Shown here one piece after another: positions 34,236 through 42,689 of a stretch of 64,000 bases of DNA. The notes beneath the pieces are model-generated. The model worked only from the letters and a program-made list of their open reading frames with translations, had not been told where the DNA came from and made no database searches. Made by a program: the position numbers and the translations under genes. The DNA is from Hyphomonadaceae bacterium JAD_PAG50586_4 (GTDB taxonomy: Bacteria > Pseudomonadota > Alphaproteobacteria > Caulobacterales > Aquidulcibacteraceae), in assembly GCA_023242925.1 (NCBI GenBank), contig CP096134.1:620001-684000 (forward strand), written 5' to 3'. How positions within the stretch are numbered: position 1 is the first letter of the stretch; the number at the start of each line of letters is the position of its first letter.

Positions 34236-35137
34236 GAGAACACACTCGCTGAGGCCCCCAGATCAGTATAGTTCGCTTTCAGCGCCGGCAAAGCGTGATC
34301 GAGGATGCTTACGGGCGACCAGCCCTCGACACGCGCCATGCCGCGCACCGGGCGCGGCTGATTGAACAGGAACAATTCGTTGCCGCGCACCGCAAACACT
34401 TGCCCGTTCGTATCCTTTGCCCCATCCGCGCACAAAGCCACCGCGATCTGCGCCACCTGATCGGCGCGCATATTCTTCTTGATCCGCTCGACGCGCGCGG
34501 CGCTCGCTTCATCCTTCACCGGGATAGAAGCGATCATCCGCGTCCATGCAAAAGGCGCCAGTACGTTCGAGCGCACATTCTTCGACGCATTCTCCATCGC
34601 GATAATGTGCGAGAGCGACATCACGCCGAGTTTCGCCGCGCCATAATTGGCCTGGCCGATATTGCCGATGAGGCCCGTGGTGGAGGTGAACAGCACATAG
34701 GCGCCGTCTTCCTGCGCGCGGAAATGCTCGATCGAGGCGCGCGTCACGTTGAACGCGCCGTTCAAATGCACGTCGATCACCGCCTTCCAATCGTCCACCG
34801 CCATTTTGTGGAACATGCCGTCGCGCAAAATCCCGGCCGGATTGATCACCGCATGCAGCCCGCCGAATTCCTTCTTGGCCTGTTCGAACATCGATGCGAC
34901 CGCGTCGTAATCGGTCACGCTATCCGAGTTCGAAATCGCCACACCGCCCGCGGCGCGAATTTCCTGCGCCACCGTCTCCGCAGGCCCCGCTGAGCCCGCG
35001 TCGTCGCCCTTCAGCGTGCCGCCGAGATCATTGACCAGCACCGCTGCGCCCTCGCGCCCCGCCAGCAACGCGCACTCGCGCCCAATCCCATTGCCGCCGC
35101 CAGTAACGACCACGACCTTGCCGCTCAACACGCCCAT
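34220..35137 (-). CDS. short-chain dehydrogenase, MFE-2/3-hydroxyacyl-CoA type
   Basis: A 305-residue SDR with VVVVTGGGNGIGRECALLAG (cofactor loop), NDLGG, FTSTTGLIGNIGQANYGAAK (Ser and YxxxK) and NVLAPFAWTRMIASI. The length and the FAWTRM region match the dehydrogenase part of peroxisomal-type multifunctional beta-oxidation enzymes. Probably oxidises a 3-hydroxyacyl-CoA. The ATG at 35137 is preferred because GGAGG stands five bases before it; an upstream ATG at 35149 adds four residues. Confidence 0.85.
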   Translation of the reverse strand: MGVLSGKVVVVTGGGNGIGRECALLAGREGAAVLVNDLGGTLKGDDAGSAGPAETVAQEIRAAGGVAISNSDSVTDYDAVASMFEQAKKEFGGLHAVINPAGILRDGMFHKMAVDDWKAVIDVHLNGAFNVTRASIEHFRAQEDGAYVLFTSTTGLIGNIGQANYGAAKLGVMSLSHIIAMENASKNVRSNVLAPFAWTRMIASIPVKDEASAARVERIKKNMRADQVAQIAVALCADGAKDTNGQVFAVRGNELFLFNQPRPVRGMARVEGWSPVSILDHALPALKANYTDLGASASVFSWDPV

Positions 35138-35378
35138 ACATTCCTCCATGTGCGCGCATGTAAGGGCGCGCGGGCGGCGGGAGCAAGCTTACGCTAGGCG
35201 AGTGACGCCCGCGGCGGGTCGCAGGGGACATCATCGCCGCGGCGACTTTTTTGCGACCTCGCCGAGTGTCGCGGTCAGCCGATTGACTGGCGATGCGGTG
35301 GAAGCGAGTGGCTTAAACGCCGCGCAAAATGAGAGATAAGCGAGCTTATCCAAGTGACGTCAGATAGTTGGCGGACGC

Positions 35379-36056
35379 TCAATCCTCAAACCCCACAAAC
35401 ACCACGGCCTCATCCACGCTCTTGCGGCGTGACACGACTGCGTTTGCTGGAAAACCATCGTCTGGATAGCCCATCGCCACGCAGATCATGATCACTTGAT
35501 CGTCGGAAATGCCGGCGTGCTCGCGCACGACGGGCGATTGCATGATGCCTTGGCTGTTGATCACGCAGCCGAGCCCGCGCGACCAGGCGGCGTTCACCAG
35601 CGCGTTTGTCACGGCGCCGCAATCGAACGGACCGATGTCGCCGCCGTGAATCGAGCGATCATACGTCACGACGATTGAAACAGGCGCATCGAATTGGCGA
35701 AAGCCGCGCAGCACCCAATCCTTGCGCTTTTCCGCGTCGTGGCGATCAATGCCCATCACTGCGAACAATTGCTTGGCGATTTCGATCTGCCGTTCGCGGT
35801 GGACGCCTTCATACGCGCCCTGCGCACGAAACTCGCGCGAGTCCGGCACGCCCGCCAGATTGCGCTCGGTATTGCCGGCGCGAATGCGATCGAGCGGCGC
35901 GCCGGTGACGACGTAAAAATTCCACGGCTGCGTGTTGAGCGAAGAGGGCGCGCGCATCGCCAACGCCATCACGTCACGGATCACGTCCTTCGACACAGGC
36001 TCGCGCTTGAACCCGCGAATGCTGCGCCGCCCAAGCACCACGTCGTCATATTGCAT
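35379..36056 (-). CDS. nitroreductase family protein
   Basis: A 225-residue FMN enzyme: VVLGRRSIRGFKREPVSKDV, MRAPSSLNTQPWNFYVVTG, FDCGAVTNALVNAAWSRGLG and MICVAMGYPDDGFPANAV. These match the nitroreductase fold (FMN-binding RRSIR and AMGYPD). It reduces nitro compounds or quinones with NAD(P)H; the natural substrate is unknown. Single gene. Confidence 0.9.
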   Translation of the reverse strand: MQYDDVVLGRRSIRGFKREPVSKDVIRDVMALAMRAPSSLNTQPWNFYVVTGAPLDRIRAGNTERNLAGVPDSREFRAQGAYEGVHRERQIEIAKQLFAVMGIDRHDAEKRKDWVLRGFRQFDAPVSIVVTYDRSIHGGDIGPFDCGAVTNALVNAAWSRGLGCVINSQGIMQSPVVREHAGISDDQVIMICVAMGYPDDGFPANAVVSRRKSVDEAVVFVGFED

Positions 36057-36122
36057 GGATCGTCCTCCCGCCGCGAATGCTAGCAGTCGGAAAGGGGGCG
36101 CTAGATGCCCATAGGGCAGCGG

Positions 36123-37391
36123 TTACATGGGTCGTTCGTCTACTGGCTCAAAGCCGTCTGCTTTCGCCAATTCTGGGAAGAGCCGCATCCAGCCGAGTGA
36201 TGCAAACACCGCCGCGACGCCGCCGATCGTCACCGCCAGAACCGGGCCGAAAATCCGCGCCATCAGGCCGGCTTCAAAATCGCCGAGCTCATTCGAGGCG
36301 GAGATGAACACGAAGCTCACCGCACCCACGCGCCCACGCATGGCGTCCGGCGTGTTCAGCTGGATCAGGGTTTGGCGCACATAGACGGAGATCATGTCGA
36401 CGCCGCCGGCGATCGCCAGAGCAAGCGCCGTCAGCCACAAATATTCCGACACGCCGAACGCAATCGTCGCGACGCCGAACACGATGGTCGCGCCAAACAT
36501 CCAGAAGCCCACACGCGCACGCAACGGCTTCACCGCCAGCCAAAGCGCCACACTGGCTGCGCCCACGCCCATCGCCGAGCGCAAAATACCGAGCTCGCTC
36601 GGCCCCGCATGCAAGATGTCACGCGCGAACACCGGCAGCAGAGCCACCGCGCCGGCCAGCAGCACGACCACGAGATCGAGCGAAATCGCGCCGAGCACAA
36701 TCTTGTTCCTCCAAACAAAGCGCAGCCCCTCGGCGATCATGCCCAAGGTGCGCGCGTCCGTGACGGGCTCTTGCTTCGGCGCTTTCAGGAAAACGAGCAG
36801 CAAAGTCGACACGACAAGCAGAACGAACGCTGTCGCATAGGGCACGGCCACGCCGAGCCCGTAAAGCAAGCCGCCCGCAGCGGGCCCCACGATGAGCGAC
36901 GATTGAAACGCCAGCGACGACCAAGCGATGCCTTGCGGGAGTTCGTCACGCGGCAACAGCATCGGCAGGATCGCGCTCGCCGCTGGCGGCATGAAGGCGT
37001 TGATAATTCCGGCGCCGATGGCGGCGGTAAATACGGCCGGGATCACGATCTCCGGCCCCATGCCGGAGGCGAATACGAGCCAGAGCAGGATCAGCGCCTT
37101 GGCGCTCATGCACGCGATCAGAATGAGCCGGCGATTGTAACGGTCCGCCGCTTGTCCGCCGAACAGCGAAAGCACCAGGAGCGGCAGGAATTGCGCGAGG
37201 CCCACAAGGCCAAGGACAAATGCGGATTCCGCGATGCTTTGGCCGTGCGCGCGGGCGGAATCGTACACCTGCCAGCCCATCGCCGTCGCCTGGATCTGGA
37301 TGGCGAAGGTCGCGAACCAACGCGCCGCCCAGAATTGAGCGAACAGCTGGTGACGAAAGATGCCGAGGGAAGGGATACGCAGGGAGGCCAA
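36123..37391 (-). CDS. MFS transporter, EntS-like exporter family
   Basis: A 422-residue membrane protein with about 12 hydrophobic spans and the motif GGQAADRYNRRLILIACMSA between helices 2 and 3. Typical of the MFS_3/EntS group (FARDILHAGPSELGILRSAM, AMRGRVGAVSFVFISASNEL), which export siderophores and other small molecules. No biosynthetic cluster is adjacent. Divergent from the GNAT gene with only about 50 bp between starts. Confidence 0.88.
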   Translation of the reverse strand: MASLRIPSLGIFRHQLFAQFWAARWFATFAIQIQATAMGWQVYDSARAHGQSIAESAFVLGLVGLAQFLPLLVLSLFGGQAADRYNRRLILIACMSAKALILLWLVFASGMGPEIVIPAVFTAAIGAGIINAFMPPAASAILPMLLPRDELPQGIAWSSLAFQSSLIVGPAAGGLLYGLGVAVPYATAFVLLVVSTLLLVFLKAPKQEPVTDARTLGMIAEGLRFVWRNKIVLGAISLDLVVVLLAGAVALLPVFARDILHAGPSELGILRSAMGVGAASVALWLAVKPLRARVGFWMFGATIVFGVATIAFGVSEYLWLTALALAIAGGVDMISVYVRQTLIQLNTPDAMRGRVGAVSFVFISASNELGDFEAGLMARIFGPVLAVTIGGVAAVFASLGWMRLFPELAKADGFEPVDERPM

Positions 37392-37442
37392 GCGGGGCGG
37401 ACCATGCGCCCGGCGCGCGCGAGTCGCAACATCGCGCCCCGC

Positions 37443-38005
37443 ATGACAGACCCACGATTGACGCGCCCGTCAGCGGGCCCTATGCGCGGCGCCTCTTTTG
37501 AGGGATTTGCATTGGCCCACCAGCTGATCGCCGAAAAGCCGGAGCATGCCGAAGGCGTCGAGCACGTGCTGGAACGCGCATTCGGTCCGGGCCGCTTCGC
37601 CAAGACGAGCGAGCGCGTGCGCGAGCGCGGGGCGGTGTTCGAGCCGGGCTTGTCGCGCGTGGCGTTGAGCGATGCAGGGGAGGTGATCGGTGTCTGCCGC
37701 ATCTGGCGCGCCGAGGCCGGGCAGCCTGTATACTTCCTCGGCCCGCTCGCGGTTGATCCCCATGCGCAGTCGGGGGGCTTGGGCTTACGCTGGTTCAGGC
37801 GTGCGTTGCCGCCTGCCGTGCAGTCGGGGGAAACGCCATCGTGCTCGTGGGAGCCGAGCAGTTCTTCGCGCCGAGCGGCTTCACCCGTGTGCCGGATGGC
37901 CGCGTCAGCTTGCCGGGCCCAACCGATCCGACCCGCTTGCTTTGGCAAGCGCTCCGTCCGGGCGGACTCGACAAGATCGAGGGCGAACTCGGCGCACCGC
38001 TTTAG
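37443..38005 (+). CDS. GNAT N-acetyltransferase (frame break)
   Basis: The repaired 187-residue protein has FALAHQLIAEKPEHAEGVEH, VALSDAGEVIGVCRIWRAE and YFLGPLAVDPHAQSGGLGL (the acetyl-CoA loop), then TLVQACVAACRAVGGNAIVL and VGAEQFFAPSGFTRVPDG. A missing G in the GGG at about 37785 breaks the frame. The pattern is that of YhbS-like N-acetyltransferases of unknown substrate. The last 4 nt overlap the convergent CBS gene. Confidence 0.85.
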
Positions 38006-38418
38006 TGGTGTGCGCTCACCGCGCTCAGCATTTCGCCGGACAGCGCCTTCGACGCCGCTGACGAAATATCGCCGAGCGCTAAAATGCCGACCATGCGTTT
38101 CTCCGCATTGATCACCGGCATACGCCGCACGCGCCGCTCTTCCATGCGGCGCACGGCCGTCAGCAGCTCTTCATCGTCGCGACACCAGATCACGCCTGGC
38201 GTCATGATGTCCCGCGCCTTCAGCGCCGAGAGATCTTTGCGGTCCGCGACGCCGCGGCAGATGATGTCGCGATCGGTGACAATGCCAATGAGCCGATCGT
38301 TTTGCCCAATCGGTATGGCGCCGACATCGTGGCACCGCATCATATGGGCAAGTTCGGCCACCGACGTATCCGGTTCGGCCCACTTCACCCCGACATGCAT
38401 GGCGTCTTTCACTCTCAT
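38002..38418 (-). CDS. CBS-domain pair protein
   Basis: A 138-residue protein made of two CBS motifs: MRVKDAMHVGVKWAEPDTSV, HDVGAIPIGQNDRLIGIVTD and RDIICRG, then ARDIMTPGVIWCRDDEELLT, RRMPVINAEKRMVGILALGD. Such proteins bind adenine nucleotides and act as energy sensors; no attached enzyme domain. The ATG at 38418 gives MRVKDAM. Function unknown. Confidence 0.88.
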   Translation of the reverse strand: MRVKDAMHVGVKWAEPDTSVAELAHMMRCHDVGAIPIGQNDRLIGIVTDRDIICRGVADRKDLSALKARDIMTPGVIWCRDDEELLTAVRRMEERRVRRMPVINAEKRMVGILALGDISSAASKALSGEMLSAVSAHH

Positions 38419-38516
38419 GGCGCGCTCCCTTGTGCGCGGATACTTTCCGCGTCTGGTTTGGAACAAAGGCGCCAAGGCAAGTGCGCGCTAGGCGCTCGCG
38501 CGCACTCTAGACCCGA

Positions 38517-38888
38517 TTAACGCGCGCACCAATAGATGCGCTTACCGCGGATCACGGTGCGGCCTTCGCGGCGGCTATTGTTGGTTTCCACCACAGTCGT
38601 CCGCTCACCGCCGTTTTGTTCAAGCCGCGTGTCGAGATTGTTGCCGATCTGATAGATGCAGCCATTGTTGTTGTTGCCGTTCTGCACGACGACCGCTGTC
38701 GAGCCATTGCCGCGCTGAGAGACGCCCGCGTTGTTGTTCGCGCCGTTCTGCGCCACGCCCGCGCCGTTATTGTTGCCGACTTGCGTAACCGTCACTTGGT
38801 TGCCGCGCACCCAAGCTTGGGCCGAAGCGTTCGTCGGGGCAATCGCGCTCATCAGCACGGCGGCGGCCAAAAGAGTTTGCTTGATCAT
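38517..38888 (-). CDS. curlin-repeat protein (minor/nucleator-like)
   Basis: A 123-residue exported protein (MIKQTLLAAAVLMSAIAPTN ASAQ signal). The mature part has curlin repeats of the N-x5-Q form: GNQVTVTQVGNNNGAGVAQ, GANNNAGVSQRGNGSTAVVV, QNGNNNNGCIYQIGNNLDTR. A Cys in the third repeat and the basic tail (RREGRTVIRGKRIYWCAR) differ from the major curlin at 39406, as CsgB differs from CsgA. Located after the CsgH-like gene in the same direction. Confidence 0.8.
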   Translation of the reverse strand: MIKQTLLAAAVLMSAIAPTNASAQAWVRGNQVTVTQVGNNNGAGVAQNGANNNAGVSQRGNGSTAVVVQNGNNNNGCIYQIGNNLDTRLEQNGGERTTVVETNNSRREGRTVIRGKRIYWCAR

Positions 38889-38914
38889 CACACGAGCTCC
38901 CAAATCCAATTCAA

Positions 38915-39313
38915 TTACGAGCGCACTTCATCGCGGCAGACCACGCCGCGGCCGTCGCGCAACACCAGGCGCGCGCGGTAAGCATCGCGCCGCTCCATGC
39001 TGAATTCCGCTTCTCCGAGCATCTGCTCACCGGCGCTCAGATCGAACGCGCCTTCCTGGACGATGTCGGACGAGCCGCCCGCGCCATCCTTGGTGACGAC
39101 GAATTCGTAATCGCCGTAAGCGTCACGATCGCCGCGGGCCAGGGCTTCGAGCCGCACGCCGTGCAGGGTCGGCACGCGCCGCACCATGCATTCTACCGCA
39201 TCGCTTTCATACGCGATCGGCGTCGCACGCGGGCTTGCGTAATCCGCTTGAGCGCTCGCCGCGCAAGCGCTGGCGGCGATCAAAGCGGTGGCGGTGAGAA
39301 CTGACTTCCACAT
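38915..39313 (-). CDS. CsgH-like curli chaperone/inhibitor
   Basis: A 132-residue exported protein (MWKSVLTATALIAASACAAS signal). The mature part has RLEALARGDRDAYGDYEFVV, TKDGAGGSSDIVQEGAFDLS and AGEQMLGEAEFSM, matching the CsgH pattern of a beta-sandwich with G-x-Y-x-F and an S-x-I/V-x-Q-G motif. Alphaproteobacterial CsgH blocks premature curlin polymerisation in the periplasm. A Cys pair (VECMVRR, VVCRDE) may form a disulfide. It lies between two curlin genes. I use ATG at 39313, seven bases after GGAGA. Confidence 0.75.
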   Translation of the reverse strand: MWKSVLTATALIAASACAASAQADYASPRATPIAYESDAVECMVRRVPTLHGVRLEALARGDRDAYGDYEFVVTKDGAGGSSDIVQEGAFDLSAGEQMLGEAEFSMERRDAYRARLVLRDGRGVVCRDEVRS

Positions 39314-39405
39314 GTCCAAATCTCCAACGAGGGAGTGAATGAGCGAAGGGGTGGGAGGAGCGCCCGGGGGGCAAGCGCTCCTCCGCTCCCTTGCGTCGCT
39401 GGCTT

Positions 39406-39912
39406 TTATTGGCCGCCTTGGATCACGACGCTGATATTGCCATTGCCGCGTTGGGTGACGTGCGCGTCTTGGTTGTTGCCAACCTGAATGACGCCCGTCG
39501 TGTTGTTCACGCCCGTTTGCTCGGTGGTGGCGATGGAGCCGTTGCCGATTTGGGCGATCCCCGAGACGTTGCCGCGACCCGTCTGCACGATGCCGGCGCG
39601 GAGGTTACGGCCTTCCTGACCGGTGACGGCGAGGTTGTCGTCGCCGAGTTGGTCGGTGATCGCTTCGTTGCGCGTGCCGCCTTGGTTCATGCGCAGGAAG
39701 TTGCGATTGCCGGTTTGCACGCCGCGCGCGTAGTTCACGCGGCCCGCTTGATCGACCGCCACGCGGTTGCCGCGGCCTTGTTGTGACGCAGCGACGCCAT
39801 TGTCGCGGCCAACTTGGCTGATAACGGTCCGGTTCTGCGCCATCGCAGGCGTCGCCGCCATGCTGGTCAGGATCGCCAGGGCCGCAGCGGCCGTGAGAAA
39901 CTTGTTTTTCAT
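39406..39912 (-). CDS. major curlin, CsgA-like
   Basis: A 168-residue exported protein (MKNKFLTAAAALAILTSMAA, MAQ cleavage) with about six curlin repeats of the pattern Q-x-G-x-x-N-x5-Q: QVGRDNGVAASQQGRGNRVA, QTGNRNFLRMNQGGTRNEAI, QIGNGSIATTEQTGVNNTTG and a last IQVGNNQDAHVTQRGNGNIS. Such repeats stack into extracellular amyloid fibres for biofilm and adhesion. It is the first gene of the curlin-csgH-curlin run. The secretion pore (csgG) and csgEF are not in the window. Confidence 0.85.
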   Translation of the reverse strand: MKNKFLTAAAALAILTSMAATPAMAQNRTVISQVGRDNGVAASQQGRGNRVAVDQAGRVNYARGVQTGNRNFLRMNQGGTRNEAITDQLGDDNLAVTGQEGRNLRAGIVQTGRGNVSGIAQIGNGSIATTEQTGVNNTTGVIQVGNNQDAHVTQRGNGNISVVIQGGQ

Positions 39913-39927
39913 GTTCAATGCTCCGCA

Positions 39928-39977
39928 AGGGTTGTTCGTCGCGCGAGGCCATCGGCCCGTTTGACAAGAACAACCCT
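39928..39977. promoter_or_regulatory. 10-bp inverted repeat upstream of the curlin gene
   Basis: agggttgttc (39928-39937) and gaacaaccct (39968-39977) are perfect reverse complements separated by 30 bp, 16 bp before the curlin ATG. This could be a regulator site or a long 5'-UTR stem. Confidence 0.4.
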
Positions 39978-40040
39978 AGCGAAGCCAACCTGATCGCCTT
40001 CGGAAGCAGGGCGTCAGGGAAGCGTCAGTTACACCGGCAG

Positions 40041-42057
40041 TTAGCTGACGCGTCGGAGCGTGCTCACATTGGCGCCGCCAACCTTGGTGACTTTGAACTT
40101 CTGGACCAGCTCGGCCAGCCCCTTTGCGTCGGTGGCGAGGGCATGGCTGGCGGCAGTGCTCTCTTCGACCATGGCCGCGTTCTGTTGCGTGATCTGGTCC
40201 ATCTGCGTCACGGCGACATTCACTTCGGCAATGCCGCGCGATTCTTCTTCCGCGGACGCCGCGACAGTGGCGACGAGCGAATTGATTTCTGCGACGCGCG
40301 TGGCGATGCGCTCGAGCGCTTCCGCGGTTTGCCCCACCAGCGAAACGCCAGTTTCGACATCGACCGAACTCGAATTGATCAGCGCCTTGATCTCTTTCGC
40401 CGCTTCCGACGAGCGTTGCGCCAAGGCGCGCACTTCAGTCGCGACCACGGCGAAGCCACGGCCAGCTTCGCCAGCGCGGGCGGCCTCAACGCCTGCGTTC
40501 AGCGCGAGCAGATTGGTCTGGAACGCGATCTCGTCCATGACGCCGAGAATGCGCCCGACTTCGCTTGACGAGCGCTCGATCTTCGCCATGGCTTGGCGTG
40601 TGTTTGTCAGCACGGCGCTGCTTGATGTCGCGTCTTCGCCGGCAGCTGTCGCCACTTCACGGACGCGCTTGGCGTGGCCGGCGTTGTTTTTGACGGTGGA
40701 TGTAATTTGCTCCAACGCCGCTGCGGTCTCTTCAAGGCCAGCGGCTTGTTGCTCGGTGCGGTTGGAGAGACTGTCTGCGGCTGACGAAATATCTACCGCC
40801 GTTGAACGCATGGATTCTGCGGCGTCCAGAATATTTCGCATGGTCTCTTCCAACCGCGAGGCGGTTTGGTTGAAGTCCATACGGATCGACTTGTAGTCGA
40901 CGGGGAAAAGTTCCTTGAGGCGATAGGTGAGGTCGCCCTCGTAAAGCTTAGTCAGGCCTTCTTTCACATACGACACGACGAAGGAAAGCTCCTGCGTCGC
41001 AGCGGCGTGCTTGCGCTCCATCTCGCGCAACTTCTCAGCGGTTTGCTCGTGCATCATCGCTGATTCCGCCTGCAGGCGCAGACGCTCGACCAAGCTGGCC
41101 TTGAACAGCAGCAAGGCCTTCGCGATTTGGCCGGTTTCGTTGCGATCTTCTTGGCAGGGAATGTCAGTGTCGGCTTGGTCCGCGGCAAGTCCATTCATGC
41201 TGGTGACAAGGTCGCGGATGCGCGTCGCCATCGCTTGGCTGATCAACAGCATCAACAGGCCCGCCAACGCTAGCGCAGCGAGTGAGCTGCCGAGCCAAGT
41301 GTAAAGATTCTGTTTCCAAGCGGCTGATGCGCGCCGCAAGCAAGCGATCAAGCTCCAAGCCTGCGGCGCTCCAGAGGTCATCCGCCGCCTCGTCGAAGGC
41401 GGTTTCGTTCGCGACTTCACCAAGCTGAGTGCTCGTGACGAAATCGTTCGTGGCCGCGGTTAGGGACGCCATACGGCTCTCAAGCGCTTGTGCGGCGCCG
41501 CCGTCGGCGTTGCCGGCGATTGCGGCGGCGACAGAACTTTCGGCCGCCGCTTGTGCGGAGTGGACCCGGTCCAGTGCGACGGCGCGTGCGGCAACGTCAT
41601 CGGGTGCGGTCGCAGCCAATTGGCTGATCGCATCATGCAAGGCCGGCAAACGTACGACCACCAGATCCATGACGTAATAGGAATCGAGATCGGGGTCCAA
41701 GGTCAGCTGTGAAGCGTCCGCCACGGCCACAAAGAACGTGCGCGCCGCTGCGCGTCGCGCGTCTCCATTGGTCTCTGAGAAAAAGGCGTCGCCCACGTCG
41801 GAGGTTTCGAACAAGGGGTCGAATTCGGCGCGCGCGGCCTGCGTCTGTGCGGCGGTTTCAGCGTTCGGCGCCTCGAACTGTGTCCAGACGGCCTGGATAT
41901 AATCCGCGCCGGCCATTTCATTCTCGGCGAAGTGAATTTCCTTCATCGCCTGGGCCACGAACAGACCCGCAAACATGAGAATTGGTATCATCAGCAACGT
42001 CGCGATCAGGCCAAGCCGCGCGCCAACGCTCATGCGCTGATGGATCCAATGCAACAT
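40041..42057 (-). CDS. methyl-accepting chemotaxis protein (frame break)
   Basis: The protein of about 672 residues starts MLHWIHQRMSVGARLGLIAT with a first transmembrane segment (LGLIATLLMIPILMFAGLFV). A periplasmic helical sensor region of about 250 residues follows, then a second span (SLAALALAGLLMLLISQAMA), a HAMP domain and the signalling hairpin RILGVMDEIAFQTNLLALNA, GVEAARAGEAGRGFAVVATE, VRALAQRSSEAAKEIKALI. A 2-nt gap or similar near 41330 breaks the frame at the sensor/TM2 junction (ARIS to AAWKQNLY). Divergent to a bacteriohemerythrin, so an oxygen-related signal is possible but unproven. Confidence 0.9.
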
Positions 42058-42092
42058 TTGAAGCCCGCCTCGAAATCGAAGTTCTGATCTAA

Positions 42093-42107
42093 GTTCGAGC
42101 CTCGAAC
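42093..42107. promoter_or_regulatory. palindrome between chemoreceptor and hemerythrin genes
   Basis: gttcgagcctcgaac is an inverted repeat with 7-bp arms and a 1-bp centre, 36 bp upstream of the chemoreceptor start. A regulator site is possible; no known consensus was matched. Confidence 0.3.
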
Positions 42108-42284
42108 GTCGACGGACGCGCTTAAGAATCGGTAGCGGAGGGCCGGTTTTGGGTCGGGCCTTGCGGCCTATGCGCAGTGGCCTAGGGAAATCTACGCAGC
42201 GGTCCGGCGCCGCAGAAAAGCAGTGGGCTTCATACTCGTCCAACACATCGCGCGCACGCTCCCGTGGATAATCGGGAGGTAAGC

Positions 42285-42689
42285 ATGCCGATCATGAATT
42301 GGGACAATTCGCTCGATATTGGCGTGAAGGCGATGAACGACGAGCATCACGGCCTGCTCGACATCATGAACCAGATTTATGACGCGCACGCAGGTGGAAA
42401 GCGGGGCGCAACGATCAACGCGCTGGTGGCAAAACTTGGCGACGCCTGCACGGCGCATTTCGCGCACGAAGAAGCGTACATGCAGCGGATCGGCTATCCG
42501 GGCTTTAATAATCACAAGGCGCTGCACACCAGCTTGCTCATGCGCTATGGCGCGTTCGCCGCGCAAATCCGCGCTGGCGGCGGCCTTGCCAGCGATGAGT
42601 TTTTCCAATTCCTGAAATTCTGGCTGAGCTCGCACATCAAGGGCATCGACACGAAGTACGCCGCCCATGCCGTGGGCGCGGCGCGCTAA
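42285..42689 (+). CDS. bacteriohemerythrin
   Basis: A 134-residue O2-binding di-iron protein. Ligands are visible in order: MNDEHHGLLDIMNQIYDAHA (His), CTAHFAHEEAYMQRIGYPGF (HxxxE), NNHKALHTSLLMRY (HxxxH) and WLSSHIKGIDTKYA (HxxxxD). Family length is about 130, so it is complete. GGGAGG precedes the ATG at 42285. Binds oxygen for storage or sensing; adjacent to a chemoreceptor. Confidence 0.93.
   Translation: MPIMNWDNSLDIGVKAMNDEHHGLLDIMNQIYDAHAGGKRGATINALVAKLGDACTAHFAHEEAYMQRIGYPGFNNHKALHTSLLMRYGAFAAQIRAGGGLASDEFFQFLKFWLSSHIKGIDTKYAAHAVGAAR

Noticed and set aside
36372..38111. A 579-codon open frame on the plus strand across the MFS transporter
   Set aside because: It is the antisense of the MFS gene with Arg/His-rich composition; only its 3' part from 37443 (the GNAT) is real.
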